Assembly (NCBI RefSeq): GCF_040807025.1
Contig: NC_090942.1
Location: forward strand, 80,643,987-80,707,986
DNA: 64,000 nt
Direction: 5' to 3'
Origin: Struthio camelus
Taxonomy: Eukaryota > Chordata > Aves > Struthioniformes > Struthionidae
Below are positions 24,065-39,387 of this stretch, in pieces. The notes beneath the pieces were generated by a model. It was not told the origin of the DNA. It was given only the letters and a program-made list of their open reading frames with translations, and ran no database searches. Position 1 is the first letter of the stretch; each line of letters opens with the position of its first letter. A program made the position numbers and the translations under genes.

Positions 24065-27000
24065 GACATAAAAACATAGAATAGGGTGTCCCGTCTCTGT
24101 TTTATATCTGATAGCCCTGCAGACAGGAGGCTTACAGTGGGAGGTGTGGTTACACGGTGTGGGCTGAGCTGATTTAGCAACTGTTGTTAGAGATCAGTCA
24201 GTCATGCTCTCTCTTCATGCTTCTTTCTCTTGCTACCAGCCGTGCTGTCCCATCCTTTCTTTGTGCTGGCCCCGTAGCGAGTCAGTTCAGCTAACTCTGA
24301 CTATTTATATTTTTCTGTGTTCCGTTTCTTCCAGTTTAATGAGCTGAATTGTCTCACTGACGCCATGTCTATTCTGGGGAATATAATAGGGACTGTTCTC
24401 TGGACCTGGAACAAAATGGCAAGATGCAACTTGCTTCCGCATACCTAACTGTCTTCCTCCTGAAACAAAGTGGTTGCGTTCGAACTACCAGTTGAGAGGC
24501 GTTCATTGCTTTGTATGTGCTGTCCCCTTAACCATGCCTGGGTATTTCTCTGGGAGAGTCCTAGCCGATATGGGCCAAAATGATGTCAGAGAGCATGTTA
24601 ACAGTATGGCTTAAGCCTGGACTCTGGCCCTGTCTTATTTACTATTACACATGTGGCCGGAGAGGTCAGGCAAGTATGAGAGCCAGTGCAAGGATAGGAT
24701 TGGAGCTGTGAAGCTGGAAGTGAAGAAGGGAGAAAGGCACAGGACTGATGATGTCAGGGAGCTATGAAAGGGATATCCTTTTGATGGCAGGGAGCTATTA
24801 GATTACTTAAGCTGGCTTGTTTAACTGTACCTGTAACGTAACTTCAGTTTGCATCCAACAACTTTTATTGGCTCTGCAAAGGGCTGTGAGTGCTGCATCC
24901 CTGTAACTGCTTCTCCAAAGTCTGATTCAATCAGCTAAAAAGTCTTACAAAGTGAAATAAAACTGCTATATGAAAGTATGTGTGTGTCTCTTAAAAGAAC
25001 ATTTCTCTTCCTGGCTGTTTCAATAATCTATTTTTTTTTTTAACCTTTCTGTGCTTCAGTTGCTTCACCAGTTTAAAAATAGCAGTGAGGGAGAGCAGCA
25101 ATGGCAATACTATTGTTAATACAGAGCTATTAAACCACTAAGTAGACACCCTTCATTCATATGAAGGACCAGCAGACAGCTTAGATGTCAGGAAAATAAT
25201 TGATTATATTTTGACATTTTTGATCGTGCAGGGGTGTGAGGCTTGTGGTCTCGATACTGCAGCGAATGACCTGATTTAGAACTGTGAAGTCATATGTCCC
25301 AAGTATATCCTCTATCTGACATGTCAGTAACTTGGAAGTACAAGTACTTCATGTCTATTTGCCAAAAAATGTAGATTCATTACATTCGTGCCTGTTGCCA
25401 AGACTCCACTCAGCAATGTTAATTCAGTGTAAACTTTTTTTGTGTGTGTGAGATACATTTGTCATGAGGAAAAACTTATGATAAGAATTTCTCTGTTACT
25501 GGAACAAAACTGAAAACCTTTTCCTTTAATAAACAAAAATTAAGAAAGAACTTTTTATCATGTTCCGCTCTGCATACTCTGAGTTGTAGCATGTCATTAA
25601 ATCGAAGTTAGTTTATTTTGAGTAGTTTTTTTCAATGTAATAGCTGAGCCTGTATTAAAAAAAAAAAAAAACTGTGAAGGAATGAGCAGAATTATAATAC
25701 ACTGAAGAATAAGCAAACCAAGCAGCTTCCAGGTGTTATTTGTAGAAGACATTAGAGGTTATCCACTGGCAGAAGAGCATGAAAGCTAGCACATTGAGAT
25801 TACCTCAGTTAATTTTCAAAAAGACACTTGCAAAAGCAACCGAACGGAAGGGGCCTTAATGTAGAGTATCTTCTCTGAAGGTCAATATCTTTAATACAAT
25901 ATAAAACTTACTAAGCTGAATTTAGGTTATCAAATATGTCTTGCTAGTATGGCTAGGCAAGGGAATGAAGTTTGTCAGTGGAATAAAACCACAGAAAATA
26001 CACAGTGGTGTCCTTCTCTGCTAGAGAAGGCAAATTCAGGCTTCTTGAATCTCTTCCAGAAACAGATATAAATTCCACTGTGGCTTTTCAAATAGTGAAT
26101 AATCATGGTCTGTTATGTTTGGTGGTGAATCATGCAAGGGGTTGCAGATGTGCAGCTGTGCAGATACTAGAGAAGTTGAGATAGAAGACTAGAGCACCCG
26201 AGGGGATGAAGGAGATGATTTGAGGATGGGTTGGCATAGTTTATGAAAGAGAGGAATAAGACAGCTGAAAGAGTATTGAAGCTAAGAGTGCTGGGGTAAA
26301 GCAGAAACTGAAACTTGAGATTTGGGGGTGGGGAGAAGGCTGGAGCCTGAAAAGGAGATAGACTTTAGGCAAAAAGATTTTTTTGTTGATCTCTGAAGCA
26401 AAAGTGGCAGTTAGATATCGAAGTAAGCAGCTTTCTGTCCCAAGCCAAAAAAAGAAGGGACTGAACTTAAATGGAGGTTTAAGCTGTAAATGAAGAGGAA
26501 ACTGAGAGGCTTCATATTCCTTTTAAGGAATGCAGATCATAAGTAGAGGAGCTACTGCGGTAGCAGGTATAGATGCGGAGCTGTGGTTTTTGATGTCGAT
26601 TGTTTCAAGCTGGGGCCCTGTAATGAAATTGGGGGTCGCAAAACTGGGGAGTTGCCAAGTGGCTGAGTTGTGTCTGACTTGATATTCTATGTTCTAGAAA
26701 GGGGGAACTGCAAAGCCTGGTTGTGGTTGAAAGGCAGGTAACATTGAATTAAAACTTTAAATGATCTTATTGATAAATAGGTGATCTTAATGTGAAAAGC
26801 TGAGCGATGGTTTGGACGTTTTAGCATGTTGGTTTAAATAATCTATTGCATCTTTTTGTTTTTCTTGGGATTTTTTTTCTCTTTTGAGATAAAAAGCATC
26901 CTTCCAAAGCAAAAACTCCTTGCTTTATTCAAGAAGAATGTTGTCACTAGGACGGCTGTAAGAGCTAGCATTTTTGCCTACAGGTCAGAAGTCCTCAACC

Positions 27001-29578
27001 AAAGTGAATATTTAACCACTATTCTAAGGATAGACAATTATCTTTTTCCTAATAAAGTACATGATTAGGAGTCCAAGGGATGGACCTAGGAAAACTGTAG
27101 AACGCTTAAAGTACTAATGTAACTTCAGGTATCCAGTGTACTCTTTATTTTACAAACCTTGGCAAATATAAAACAAATTCTAAAAGCCAACTGAACAGAA
27201 GGAGGAGGAAGATTCCGGGCTTGTCTGGGAGGAAAGTTATGCTCCTAAACTACTATACCAAAAGCTGTATCCTTTCAGGATTATTTTCTCATCTCCTTTA
27301 GTCTACTTACCCAAGAAAATTGGGTATATGCAGTACTGTCTGCTGCCTTCTCCATTCGAATAACTTTGAACCTACTGGCAAGTCTTGCCAAAACTGAGTA
27401 ATGCAAAGGCGTTATAGTCCTATATTTTTTCATGAAAGTGGGTAACTGGAAAGAAGAAAGGAACATGTTATTGACCCTGCTGAGGAAATGACACAATGTG
27501 AAGTCAGCAATTATCTCTTGTGTTTGGCCTGTCAATTGCCAATCAGCATAGAAGCACTAGCAAGCCAGTTGCGACATGCAACTCTGGACTAGCTACAGCA
27601 TGTGTTTGCTGTTTGCCTAGTCAGTAGTTCAGGGACACTGTGTGGGGAGAGTGAACTAGAAGTATTGTGAGCAAGGGAAGGATCAAGGAGGCACGATATG
27701 AAGACATGGGGTGACAACAGTATGAAAGTTTTTTTTTGTCCTGGAGTGCATATCAAGAGAAATTAAAGTTTTTATTTTTTCTCACAGAAGTTGTCGTTAT
27801 TCCAGTGTTTTAATACTGCTAATAGTAAATACCAGTATGAGTTCTACTTTTGACTCTTGTGTGGTGTCGTAAGTTAATGCTCTCAGGCTTGTCTCATGTT
27901 GTTTAAACTCACAGTTATCTACAACATCAGAAATCTCATTACCAGTTAACAAAATAACTCAAAACTACTTGATATCCATAAAATTCATTAGATTACATTG
28001 CAGAATGAGGCCAGGTATTAGGTTGTGTTCAGCTGGCAAGTATTTTTGTCACAGGAATGTTCCTTTGCTCTGTTGAGAGTAAGCAGGGTTGAAATGACAC
28101 GGGAATAAGAAGTACGTTCACAGAACAAAAGATTAGTTAAGCATTTCTCGGCCTTCATTTTGGTGTAATTTAAAGTTCAGGCATGTATTTTGATTTTATA
28201 ACAAAGCAAGAATTCTTAGTTCTTAGAGTACGTTACTACCAGTCCTGTCAATAAGAAATGTCTGATTAGCAATATATACCAATTGCTATTGTGTATAAGT
28301 GTCTGTGGAGGCACAACAAAAGAAATTCAATGTCCTAGTTTATAGGAACACATTTAAGGTATATATGAGCCCTAAGGAGTTTCAGGATATTACTGCAGTT
28401 TTGATAAAGTGCTTCTCATTGAGGAATTATTGAGGATCTTACTTACCTCTGTAAATTAGTGGCAATTTTTTTTTTTTTTTAATAAATACAGACTGTCTAA
28501 AATCTCATGTTTGTTAGTAGAGTTGTTAGACAGTTTTGCTTGTAACAGTTGTTATGTTCTGGATAGGACAGTTAAGTGGTTTTTTTTTTTTTTTTTTTTT
28601 CACCAAGCACAAGAACAACTAAAATTTCTGAGGTATAGAGGTTTATGTAACAGTACAGTCAATATTTTAATGGAAAATAGCCAAGTATTTTGCCTGGCAC
28701 TGCCTCTGTACGTATTAAATTATAATTTTAATTGACATTTTAGATGTGCAGATGGCTTTAATTTGTTAGCCTCTGAAGTTTATTTTGACCATATGCAGTG
28801 AAAATGTACTCTGCAGGAGACTTAGCAAGGGGCTTACATTTTATTTACTTCAAAATTGATTATATTGGAGGTAATCATTTAGTCACCACACTAAAATGCA
28901 ATTTGTATTTGCCTTTTACCCTCGGATATCTTTATTATTCAGCAAATGAAGTCTCTAGAGTATCAGGGCATGGTTAGAAAATTGTTGGGAAGTTACTTTG
29001 TATAATCTGAAATGCAGTACTCTGTGTGTAAGGAAACAATTGCAACATTTCTATTTAGTCTCCAGCATCTGTTTCCAAGCGAGCACCATGTTAGGACAGA
29101 TGTGTAGGCTGTTTGTAAATGCTGGATATGTAGGAATTGGCTTTGACTCAACCTCTAAAACTTTCAGATAATATTTGTAGAAGAAACATGATGATAGTTG
29201 CGAATATCTAATATGTGCACACCGTTCGTAAGACATACTGCTTGGGCTTTGGTTTTTGTTTTTTGGTTTTTTTTCTCTCTCTTGATTTTGAGCGTACCTT
29301 GCAGCCAGATATAGCTTCAATCTCAGATACTGACCTGACTGCTGGGGCTCTGATTTCTCAAGTTGAGGTATTCTTAGTTGTTCATCAATTCAAAACCTTG
29401 GCTTAGGTAATTGGCTTGACAAACGTTTGTATGATATTGCGAAATGTAGAAAAATATTAAGCTATTAGATGACTTCCCAATAAATGGATAAGTAGTTTTG
29501 GGACAGATGGGGGAAGTAAGAGAGCTTTAAGTTCATTAACATGGTAATAAAAATATACCACATACTCAGATGACACAT

Positions 29579-29667
29579 TTGTTTGAACGTGACCTTGGAT
29601 CTTGGATCAAATAGCAAATACATACATGTCATGTTTGTCTGAATGTGACCTTGCCTTGGATCAAATA
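29579..29667. repeat. Diverged direct repeat, period about 56 bp
   Basis: Two copies of a segment containing GTGACCTTG and CTTGGATCAAATA occur at about 29579-29614 and 29635-29667. They differ by substitutions and a two-base indel. Read on the minus strand the duplication gives two similar peptides, but there is no other sign of coding. Confidence 0.7.
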
Positions 29668-32600
29668 TCAATCATAAATCAAATCCTAGATTTTAATGTA
29701 CACATAAAGAAAATGACCTTTTAAATGATGCATCAGATCTTCTGTTCTCAATAGTTCTGGTCTTCACATGAAAGCCTTCAGCAAACAGAAGGAGCATCTG
29801 TGTGCAAAACACTGTAAATTATTTAAGCTTCACTGCCTAAAAGATGTTCTCATGAATGATTTAGAATCTGTAAATTCTGAAGCATGAATTGCTAGGGCTG
29901 CTATGGTTAACATGTGTAGTCATTTGGATCTGGCTGTAAGCATGGAATGTTTTGAGTGGAATAGAACAGTGACCTGAACAGATACGGCCATTGAAACAGC
30001 ATGAGATAAAGGGCAAAAACTGGAGGTTGGTTGGAGAGGGAAAGAAAAAGGCAGTGTGTGTTGCAAGCATGAAGGTATATGTATCAGTGAATAGCTGGTT
30101 TTTTATTATTTATTTATTTCTTATTATTAGAAACTGTGGTGAGCTGTAAGTAGTGCATATGGAACTGAATCTGAACTTGAGAGAGAACACATGGCAGAGA
30201 ACACTGAGTACACTATACCATAGTGGTTACTGAGTGATGTTATCATGATTTAGTTTCTTGCGGGGAAAAAAATCCTATTGTTTGAATCTCTTATTAATAA
30301 ATTATACTGACTTCACTGTAAGTGCATCAGAACTGCCGGATATTATTAACTCTCATAGGGATGTTTGTTTTATATACATTAATAACTAATGTGATAATTG
30401 AATAAACTTCCCTCGTGCTATTGTGCAGGCATTCCTTTTCTTATTGAAATGTCATAATGTTAATTATAGTATGCTTATTCTATAGTATTAAGCATGTAGT
30501 CAATTCTCAACCATGTGTCAGAGCTTGTTTTTTGTGTTTTGTTTTGTTTTGTTTTTTAGGGTTTTTTCCCCCCTCTATAAAAGTGGAACCAGACATAGGA
30601 TAAATGGAGAAAGGAAAAAATTTACAAGTTACCAGTTCTTCAGAATTTCTAGGCATCTTGACAAGAAAAGTCCAAGCAACAACTAAAGACTTTTCCACAA
30701 ATTTTTCCACTTAAGAAATTGACAGTGCCTGTTGTAGAGTCAGGAATCTTCCAGTGATCAGACTGGCCTAAGCAGCAGAAACTACACTGTAGTGTTTAAA
30801 AAAAAAAAAAAAAAAGGCTTTTTGAAGAAAACAGTAAAGTGGAGAGCAGTGTTGGCTGCCAGTAATCCTAATGCAATATTCTATAGTCTGTTGACTAATA
30901 CTGAGTAATACTATCTGAAGTCTTGACTAGTTTCTTGTAAGAATTTAAAAGATTCAGCAGACTAGGTAAAAGAGAGATTTAAAAGCTTTATATACATAGA
31001 GCTCCTTCTGCCATATAGCTCCTCTGATATAAGTTTCCATTCAGATCTCATGAAAATTAAAATGAAAGTCAGACTTTCCTATCCCCAGTTACAAAAAACA
31101 CTTAAGTATTCACCTTTTAGATGTGAAAGCTCACACTTGTGGGGGTGAAGGAAGCAATAAAAAACATCTGAACGTCATACTGATATTCTATAAAACAATG
31201 CAAATGAATATATTTGAGCTTGATGTCAGTTCAAACAACAGCCCCATCTCTATTCTTTATGGAAGTAAGCAAGGAAAAATTGTCTTTTCTTTGTATCAGA
31301 AGGACCTTGGTACAAGTTTGTATAATGTTATGTTTGATGCATCTAATGTCCATTTATGTGGAAGAAAGTAAGCATGATTTCAGATAGACCTGTAAGCCTT
31401 ATCTCTTGTGCCTGGAGGCAGAGGCTGCAAAACCTTTTATAGTCCCTTGCTGATGAAGTCAAATCTGGCTTCTGTTGTTCTAAGGGTTAGTGGCTAATTC
31501 AAAGACAGGCTTGAGGTCTCATCATAACTGATAACCTAGAACTGTGGTATTTCTCTGCATCTTCAATCAAGATCTGTCTGCTGGGCTTTTAGTTAACTGG
31601 AGATTAACTAGTCTAATATTACAGATGGAATACAGATTTCCTGTGAAATATATTTTCTGGTCTAATATAAAATCAGTTTAAGTCTTATGTATGTAAATGT
31701 AAAATATTCTCAGCCAAGTCCCTAGTTATCAAGTTCTTGAGCAGTTTGCTGAATTAAAAGTTTCCTGTTGGAAAGCTGTTTGATAGTAGCACATTGGTAT
31801 ACTCTGCTAAGCAGCTGAAGTCTTTCTCTGAGCTAGATTACACCTCTCCGCTTGAGTTTCCAGCACTGGTAACTTTATTTTTGGAGCATGTTGCTTCAGC
31901 TCAGAGAAAATGCCTGTGTCTTCTGTGTCCTGCATTCCAGTTTTCTAGGTGAGTTTTGCTATTTGAAGGACAGAAGCCACAAATAGTTGTGGGATGTGCG
32001 TGAGCAGCCCAGCCTATATGAAAGGTGCATGGCCATGTCAAAAGGTGATACTGCTTAATCTAATATGAAGGCCGTCTGGTCTGTAGAGGAGTTTTCAGTT
32101 CTCATTAGAGCCTTAAGTGGCAAGGCTGCTTTCCTTCAGGCAACTGATATGCCTAGTATAGAAGCCTAGACAGTTAATACAATCATTTGATTCTTCAGAG
32201 GGGATTCAGTCTGTGCATATACATTTCTTTCTTAGCAGAGCAGCACAGGTATTTCTCTCCCCAGCTGCTTATTTCTGCTCCCTCCATTGAGCCAGCGCAA
32301 ATATTTGCATGGCTTTGCAGTGAACTGGGTCAGAGAAGTGATCTTGCTACAAATTTATAATCATGGCCTCAGGGAGCAATCAGGGCTCTGGAAAGTTCAT
32401 TGACTTCTTCTCAACTCAAACATGTAAGTGAGGTGCTTGACAGTAGGAGAGATGAATCCTCTTATGTCTGTTTACTGAAAGTTAATTTCTGCTCTGTTAC
32501 TATTTTTCTCCATTAGTAATTGCTTTTCTTGTGTGAAAATGAGAGGATGTGATATTTTGGAGAATTAGTTCAATTATCTCCTGAATAGCTTTGCTACTGT

Positions 32601-35600
32601 TCTGTTATTAGCTGCTGCTTAAACAGTATTCTTGACAAAATAAGTGATTTTTGTCAGTATTTAGAATATAAAGAATGTTTTACATAGCTGAAAGAAAACA
32701 TCAGAGAAAATAATGTATATATAATCATGACAGTATAGACAGCAACTAAGTAGTTTTAAAGAAACAATGTTGCATTTAAAAAGGGGGATGAATGGCCCTG
32801 TTCCAAGACATTATCTTTCTTCCGTATATTCTAGGCAATGAGACTCTACTTCAGACAGTCAGGACCCATGAATTAGCTTCTACCCTGTGCCACTAAATCT
32901 TGGAAAGAAGCTACAGGGAGATGCCAACAGGGATTGAAGCTGGCTCAGGAACTACAAAGTAGTTGATCAGTGGCTGTCATAGATTATGTCATTGTCCTCT
33001 AATGTTTTTTCAGTTTGTCATTCCCCCTGCTCCTTGCCTTTTTCCGGTCTTTTTCTCTCTCTCTGTGTAAGGTCTGTAAGTATTTTTAAATATGAGCAGA
33101 TTTAGCCAGTCATTTCAATAAATTCTGGGGGCTAAATTGTTATTATGTGTCATTGTATATCCTGAAATTATAAGCAATTTGAAGTTCTTTTTCTTATGGA
33201 GGTCTGATAGCATTTTATATTGTAATCCAAGAGGACTTTGAATTTGTCGCCTTTAACTATTTGGGTTTTTTAATAATTATATAGGTTTAGGTTTTAGATT
33301 TTTGATCAGGGAGATCCTAACTTTTAAACAGAGGTTCCTAGATCCTTAAATTTCTGTTAATATAGATTCTGCACAGTAACTGCTTTGCACTTAAATATTG
33401 TGTAAGGAATCCTGTATGTTTAGTATAGCTACCTCCTCTTTGATAACCCCAGTTTGTCTTCTGTACACACACAGTTTGTATCCTGCTTTTATGTTACACT
33501 GTTGGTAATACTCTTCTTGCCACATTACAGGTTGTGTTAGTACGGTTACTTTGATATCTCCTTACATGTACTCTTTAAAAATTTACCTAAGAAAAGTATA
33601 ATTTTGTAGCTTTGACATGTAAATGACATTTAATAATTGTATTAATAGTTTCCATATTTTTCAAAGTAAAAATATCTGAATAACTAACAAAATACTGACA
33701 TCATAAGAACTGAGATTTAAGTTGAACAAGTAAGTTTAACTTAATGCTGAATATCATGCACCTTGCATGGTACAAGAGTTTTTAGCAACTTTGTTATACC
33801 TCTCTATATATCTGGAAAATATCTGCTCTGCATATGTCACAAAGTAAACTTGATTTTAAAATCTCAGTGTTTTGCCTAAATAAACCATGTTGGCCTTACC
33901 GTTAAACTTTCTTGTACTCCTGGTGGGCTAATAGGAGTTAGAGGTGCCACAGTTCCCGGATAATTGTATATGCTCCTGCCAGTCTGACAGAGTACATCTA
34001 GTTGAATAGTATTTCTGCTTAGTATAATATACAGTCTCTTACTATTGTACTGTGCACATCTGGTCAGTCATTAATCAGCACTGCTCTTGTGTGTATCTTC
34101 TTATTGTTAACTTATTTGTACAGCACATATATTCATTTGTTGTAGTCCTGTCTAAAAACTGCTTGCTTACGGTGTTGGATAATTACTTGTATGGAAAAGT
34201 TGATAAAAACAATTGTTAATTTTCAGTAAGAAAATCTTGCCTTTCCTCTGTCTTTTTGGATCATGTCTTTTAAAATCCAACAGGACAGAAAATTCTGGGA
34301 CCAAAGAAATGACTGCTGTCTGGCTCAGTAAGTTCTTCTGGGGTTTGGATTAGTATAAAAATAAGGGAATATTTCCGTATTCTTTTTACCACTTTTAATA
34401 TCAATCAGCAAAATATCTGCGGTGTCAGAACTGTACCAACTATTCCCATGTAAGACTAGAAGCGTGTTGTCTTTGCAACTACTGATACAATTAGAGAAGT
34501 GTGTTGCAGGGAGGAGAGTAAATCTCATTCTGGTCCCCCCCTTACCCTGACCAAGTAGACACAAGTTACCTCTGTGACCTGTCTTTTTCCTTCAAGAAAC
34601 CCTCCAGTGCTCCTCCAATTTTGCAAGTACTTATGAATCAGAGAAGGAGGATTCGCTTCTGGTTTTTCTTAGTCAAGGAATATTCCTCCTTTTTGATCAA
34701 CTGATAAATTTTTTTTTTCCTGCTGCAGACTAATATCAACCAGATTGTCCTGCAAGCTGTGTAATTCTGTTTCTGTTGAGTGCACTGTCCAGTTATAAGG
34801 GCGAAGATGTAGAGAAAAAAGAACAGTGTGCAGTATGTATGTATGTTTTATAATAGTGCCTTAAAATGAGGAAGTATAATCAAGGTTGCATAAGCTTTGT
34901 CATTACTTAACTTTTAAGAGCTTAACTTTGCAATTTTAGTATTATTTTTCAAAATTAGCCTATGTGAATTCTGATTCCTTTTAAAGGTAAGGATGCTTAC
35001 TAGTTGCATATAGTATCTTAGAGTGAAGCTGTATAAAGGAAAACAAAGAAATTTTTTTTTCTGTTTTTGTGCAGCTGGCAGCTTTGAGGAAAAGAGATGG
35101 CTTACAAAAAATGTTTAATTTCATCCATAGTAAATTATCTTATAAACTTCTGAATACTCTGTTTTACAAACGTAACGCTTTGTAAAATGTAAAATATTAC
35201 TGGTTTGGAAGGTTACAAAGCATAAAAATCATACCAGATGTCAGAGGATAGAGGAGAAAACCTACCTCCTCTCCCAAATGGGAGCCTGTACTTCATATTT
35301 TAGCTGCCAACTTTTTCTTGTTTTCACTTGATGATTTTATGTGTTAAAGCAGGATATTGGAAATATCCTGTAGCTTCTGTATTATATTCAGGCTCTTCTT
35401 ATTCATCTCAGTTTTCTAAAAGTATCTATTGTACCCACTAGTTTTAAATGTTCTGTCTTCAGCTACAACATTTGCAAAGTGACCTAGAGGTAATGAATAT
35501 TTCAACTTTAACCTTGATATTTGCAAGCAAGCCCTTTACACAATCAATTTGTTTATGCAGTAAATCCAGACTTTGTCACTGCTTCTCAGAGACCTTTGCA

Positions 35601-38600
35601 TCTCGAAGACCTGCCTCCCAACATGGGTTATCCGTAGCGTGGCAAATGTGGAAGGGCCATCTCAGGGGTTTAATCTCGCACCATCCCTTTCCAAAAATGA
35701 AACAAAGAACTGATTGCTGCATAATTAGGTGTTTTTCTTTCATACTCTGACTGTGATTTCTTTAAAATCTGCCTTAAGTATATAGGCGAATTACCCATTG
35801 AGTATTTGTGGTGTGGTGGTGGTAAAGGGGGCTTCTTCCAAAAACTGACGTACTTCAGAGATCACAAACTCTAATAGAGCTCCAGTAAAATCTGTTTATC
35901 CTTGAAACCATAATTATATGAAATTGTGTTCTAATTTGTCTATGTATTCTCTTGTTTTCAGTTCACTCTGTGTGTGCGATGTGTGTAGGGGGAGGGGTTT
36001 TGGATGCTAGGATGTTGTATGGGAACCTGAGAGAAAATCATCTGCCAGCGTCTTTGTGACATAGGATTTTTCTGAAGTCTTAAGAGTAAGAAGATAAGTT
36101 GACTTGTACAGATGTTTCAGTGTTTGAGTCATCCACATCTACTGTTGAAATATTTAAAACTCATAAAGCTTTTTTTTAAGCAAAATACTACTTGAGAACA
36201 TTATTAAGTGAGCTTTATACTTGGTACATTTTTTTATTTACAAGCTTTATTTTCATACAAGCACAAATTAGAATATCAATGCGTAGTAAATGAAACCTGC
36301 CAATGACAATACTGTGAAGAGAGAAGGTAAAGGGTTTATTGCGCGGATGCTGGATGTTTTAGTGTAAGTTTTTCTGTGCTTCTGAAGAATGAAATTAAAA
36401 TAAAAGGAAATAATGAAATAATACCTTAAATGAAATATGAAATAAAAGCAAATGAAGAAAATCAGTAATGAAAATAATTAGTATCCTTATTGTGACAGTC
36501 TTCAAAAATAGCTATTGAATCACTGTACTTGCTAATTTAGCTAGTTAACCATTGACCTGAGCCGTAATGGTTAACCAGCTGCAATTTACTAGTAGCATTT
36601 GAAAGTACAGAAGGGTACATAATTTAATAGTTAAAACAATAAGCACTTCATTTATATTTCACTAGCTATTACATTGCTCTTATATAAATTCAGCTGCAAA
36701 GACTGGTGAATTTTAAATATTTACTGTAAATGTGAAAAATGATGCAATTTGGACAATAAGGGCTGTGCCGCTGAAAAAGCTGCGGCCGTGTTCAGAGTTC
36801 AGCTATCAAGCTTTTACTTTGCTTTCTTGTTAAATAATGCTTATCTTATTTAAAGATAAACTTCAGTGTTCACTTAGTCTTGTAAAAATATTTGTGCTGA
36901 ACTAAGAAGTCATACTTACAGAGATGTATATCGTTCAACAGAGAACTTAAAGTAACATTTGGCTAGAGGGAGCCTAGTGCCTCCTGGAACTTCCTCAGCT
37001 GCTATACCAAGGCAGAGTGCTCTTCCCACGTGTTTGAAGAGCAGTATAATGTTTCTGTGCTATGGCCGACCTTTTTAAGGCTAAGACAGCTTTGTGATGA
37101 ACACCCTTGAAGAGCAGTGCTGATCGTATTCTTGGCCATTCATTTCTTTCTTTCTTGTTGATGACTCACTGGGGAGACAAATTTGGTAGCCTCCTTTGGA
37201 GTTGCCAGAGAACAGTTGCTGTTTTTCTCAGTTGCTGTTACAAGAAAGATTCAAGACAAGGTTTCATTATTCCTTTCCCTAATCACAAAATAGCCATATC
37301 ATGGCGATAGCAATTTAACTTTGTTTTCACACATGAAATACATAGAAATGCTTTCTCTAACTGCAGTAACGATGCTGAAGTTTTATCTAGGGAAAAAAAA
37401 GGTGCATAATATGGTGCTGGAAACCCCTGCTTTGGACTCTGTAGTTACTAAGGTAACTATAGAGTGAGGTAACTATAGTTTCAGGTGTAACTGAGCTGGT
37501 TCATGGTGTCTCAACAGACAAATTGTACAAAGACATCCAGGATTAAAAGTATTAGCAGAGGACATCAGATGATGTTAACCTGGAATACTTGCAGTTGATT
37601 CTTTCTCACTTTTCTGGTGAAATTAGTGTTTTTTAATGCACTCTGCATCTGCAAAGTTATTCTGCATCTTGGGTCTTTATGAGATTGGAAACATTGTTCT
37701 GAATATGTGCTGACAGTTTAGCAATAAAATCTTCATCAGATAATTTACAGTTTTCCTTTGGTGTATGACCATGCATTCCTAAAACATTAGGCTAATTAAT
37801 TACTTTGTAAAGTAGAGGCTTTGTTTTAGAGTCCTTATTTCTGTTTTTTTTTATATATATATTATTTCTGTTTGTTTTTTCCTGCAGTAACTGTGGTCAT
37901 GAAAGTTACAGTCATCTTAAAATTTAAATTGTACGTCTTCCGGCAGTCTTGTGAGTATCAAATCTAGATATTTCTTAATATTTTGGCAGGTGACAAGTCA
38001 GTAGGATTTGCAAGAGAAACAAAGGTGGTTCTTGGAGGCAGGATAGCTGTTGAATTTTAAAAGAAAATGACAATTGGAACTGATTTCACTAAAATCCAGT
38101 AGTTTCAAATTATGGAAATTGTGTATTGTCTGTAACTGATTGCAATTACACTTCAGTATTCTACTTGAAAAAAGTTATTTTGGTTTAGTTTTCCAGTATA
38201 ATGTTTTGTATTGCTTGGACACTCTTAAAAGAAAACTGCACTACCCTTTCAACTCAACCTTTCAGAAAGGCTTTCACTTGAAAACCCTCAAATTGCTGAG
38301 AAGTGCTGCAACTTTTACACAGTGTCCCAACTAGTATTTAATATATCAAAATGGATAGTTAAATTAAACTGTTATCTTTTAAATAGAACCAAGCTGTGTA
38401 TAGTGATAGAGGAGAAATGTGACACGTCCAAGCAAAATCAATAACAGCTCGTCTGTAATTGGTATCACAAATTATGGGTAAATTCCTGTTCTTAGTTTTC
38501 TGGGCATTATTTGCTACACCATATGCTACAGAACACATTTTCATTTTACATTTTTTCTTTGCTCATGATTTGGCTTTTTTAAAATGATGTAACCACAAGA

Positions 38601-39387
38601 TACTGATTCAAAAGGGATGTGATATTGTTATTTCAAAATTCCTCTGTACTTCTTTACTCAACCTGACAACAGTTGAAATAAAGTGGATTTTGCCAAAAAG
38701 AGGTAATCAATAGATAATCCTTTCCAGGAAGGTCCTCTTTATAGTCAAATGATTTCCCCTTTTCTAGTTAAAACTGTCCTATTTCCAAGAAATCAGGCAC
38801 ACAAATTTTTACTAGGGATCCCTGTAGTACGTGGTGATAAGCCAGTAATAGTGACAATATCAGTCTTTTTCCTACTCAATAAGGGAGAGTGGAATTCTAT
38901 CTTGTTTTGATTTATAACACCAGATATTTAGAAATGTGATTCCTAAAACATGTGATTCCTTTCAATTTTCTGACTTCAGAATGGCTCATGTTCTTCGACT
39001 TAGTTTTAACAGTTGAAATAAAATGAACCTTCTGAAAACTTCGTCCCCTCGGCTATATTGGACAGATCCGGAAATCTTTAGTGTTTTACTTGCATAAAGA
39101 ACTCCATTTCAGTGTGTGAACCAAATAAATGAGCAGAAAATGGATTTTGCTGTGTATTTTTGTCTGCTAATCCTTTAGCTCTCTTCATCCAGGTACATGA
39201 TAAGCCATTACACTGGGGAAAAATCTGTATCTTTGCTATATAGTGGTATTTGGGTTGGGGAAAAAAATGCTACAAGCTAAACACTATAACAGTAGATTGC
39301 AGGAAAAAGAACCTAACTAGACAACATTTCAGGAAACTTTTTTTTTTTCTTCCATGAACCTGAACATAGTTATCCAATGTGAATATT

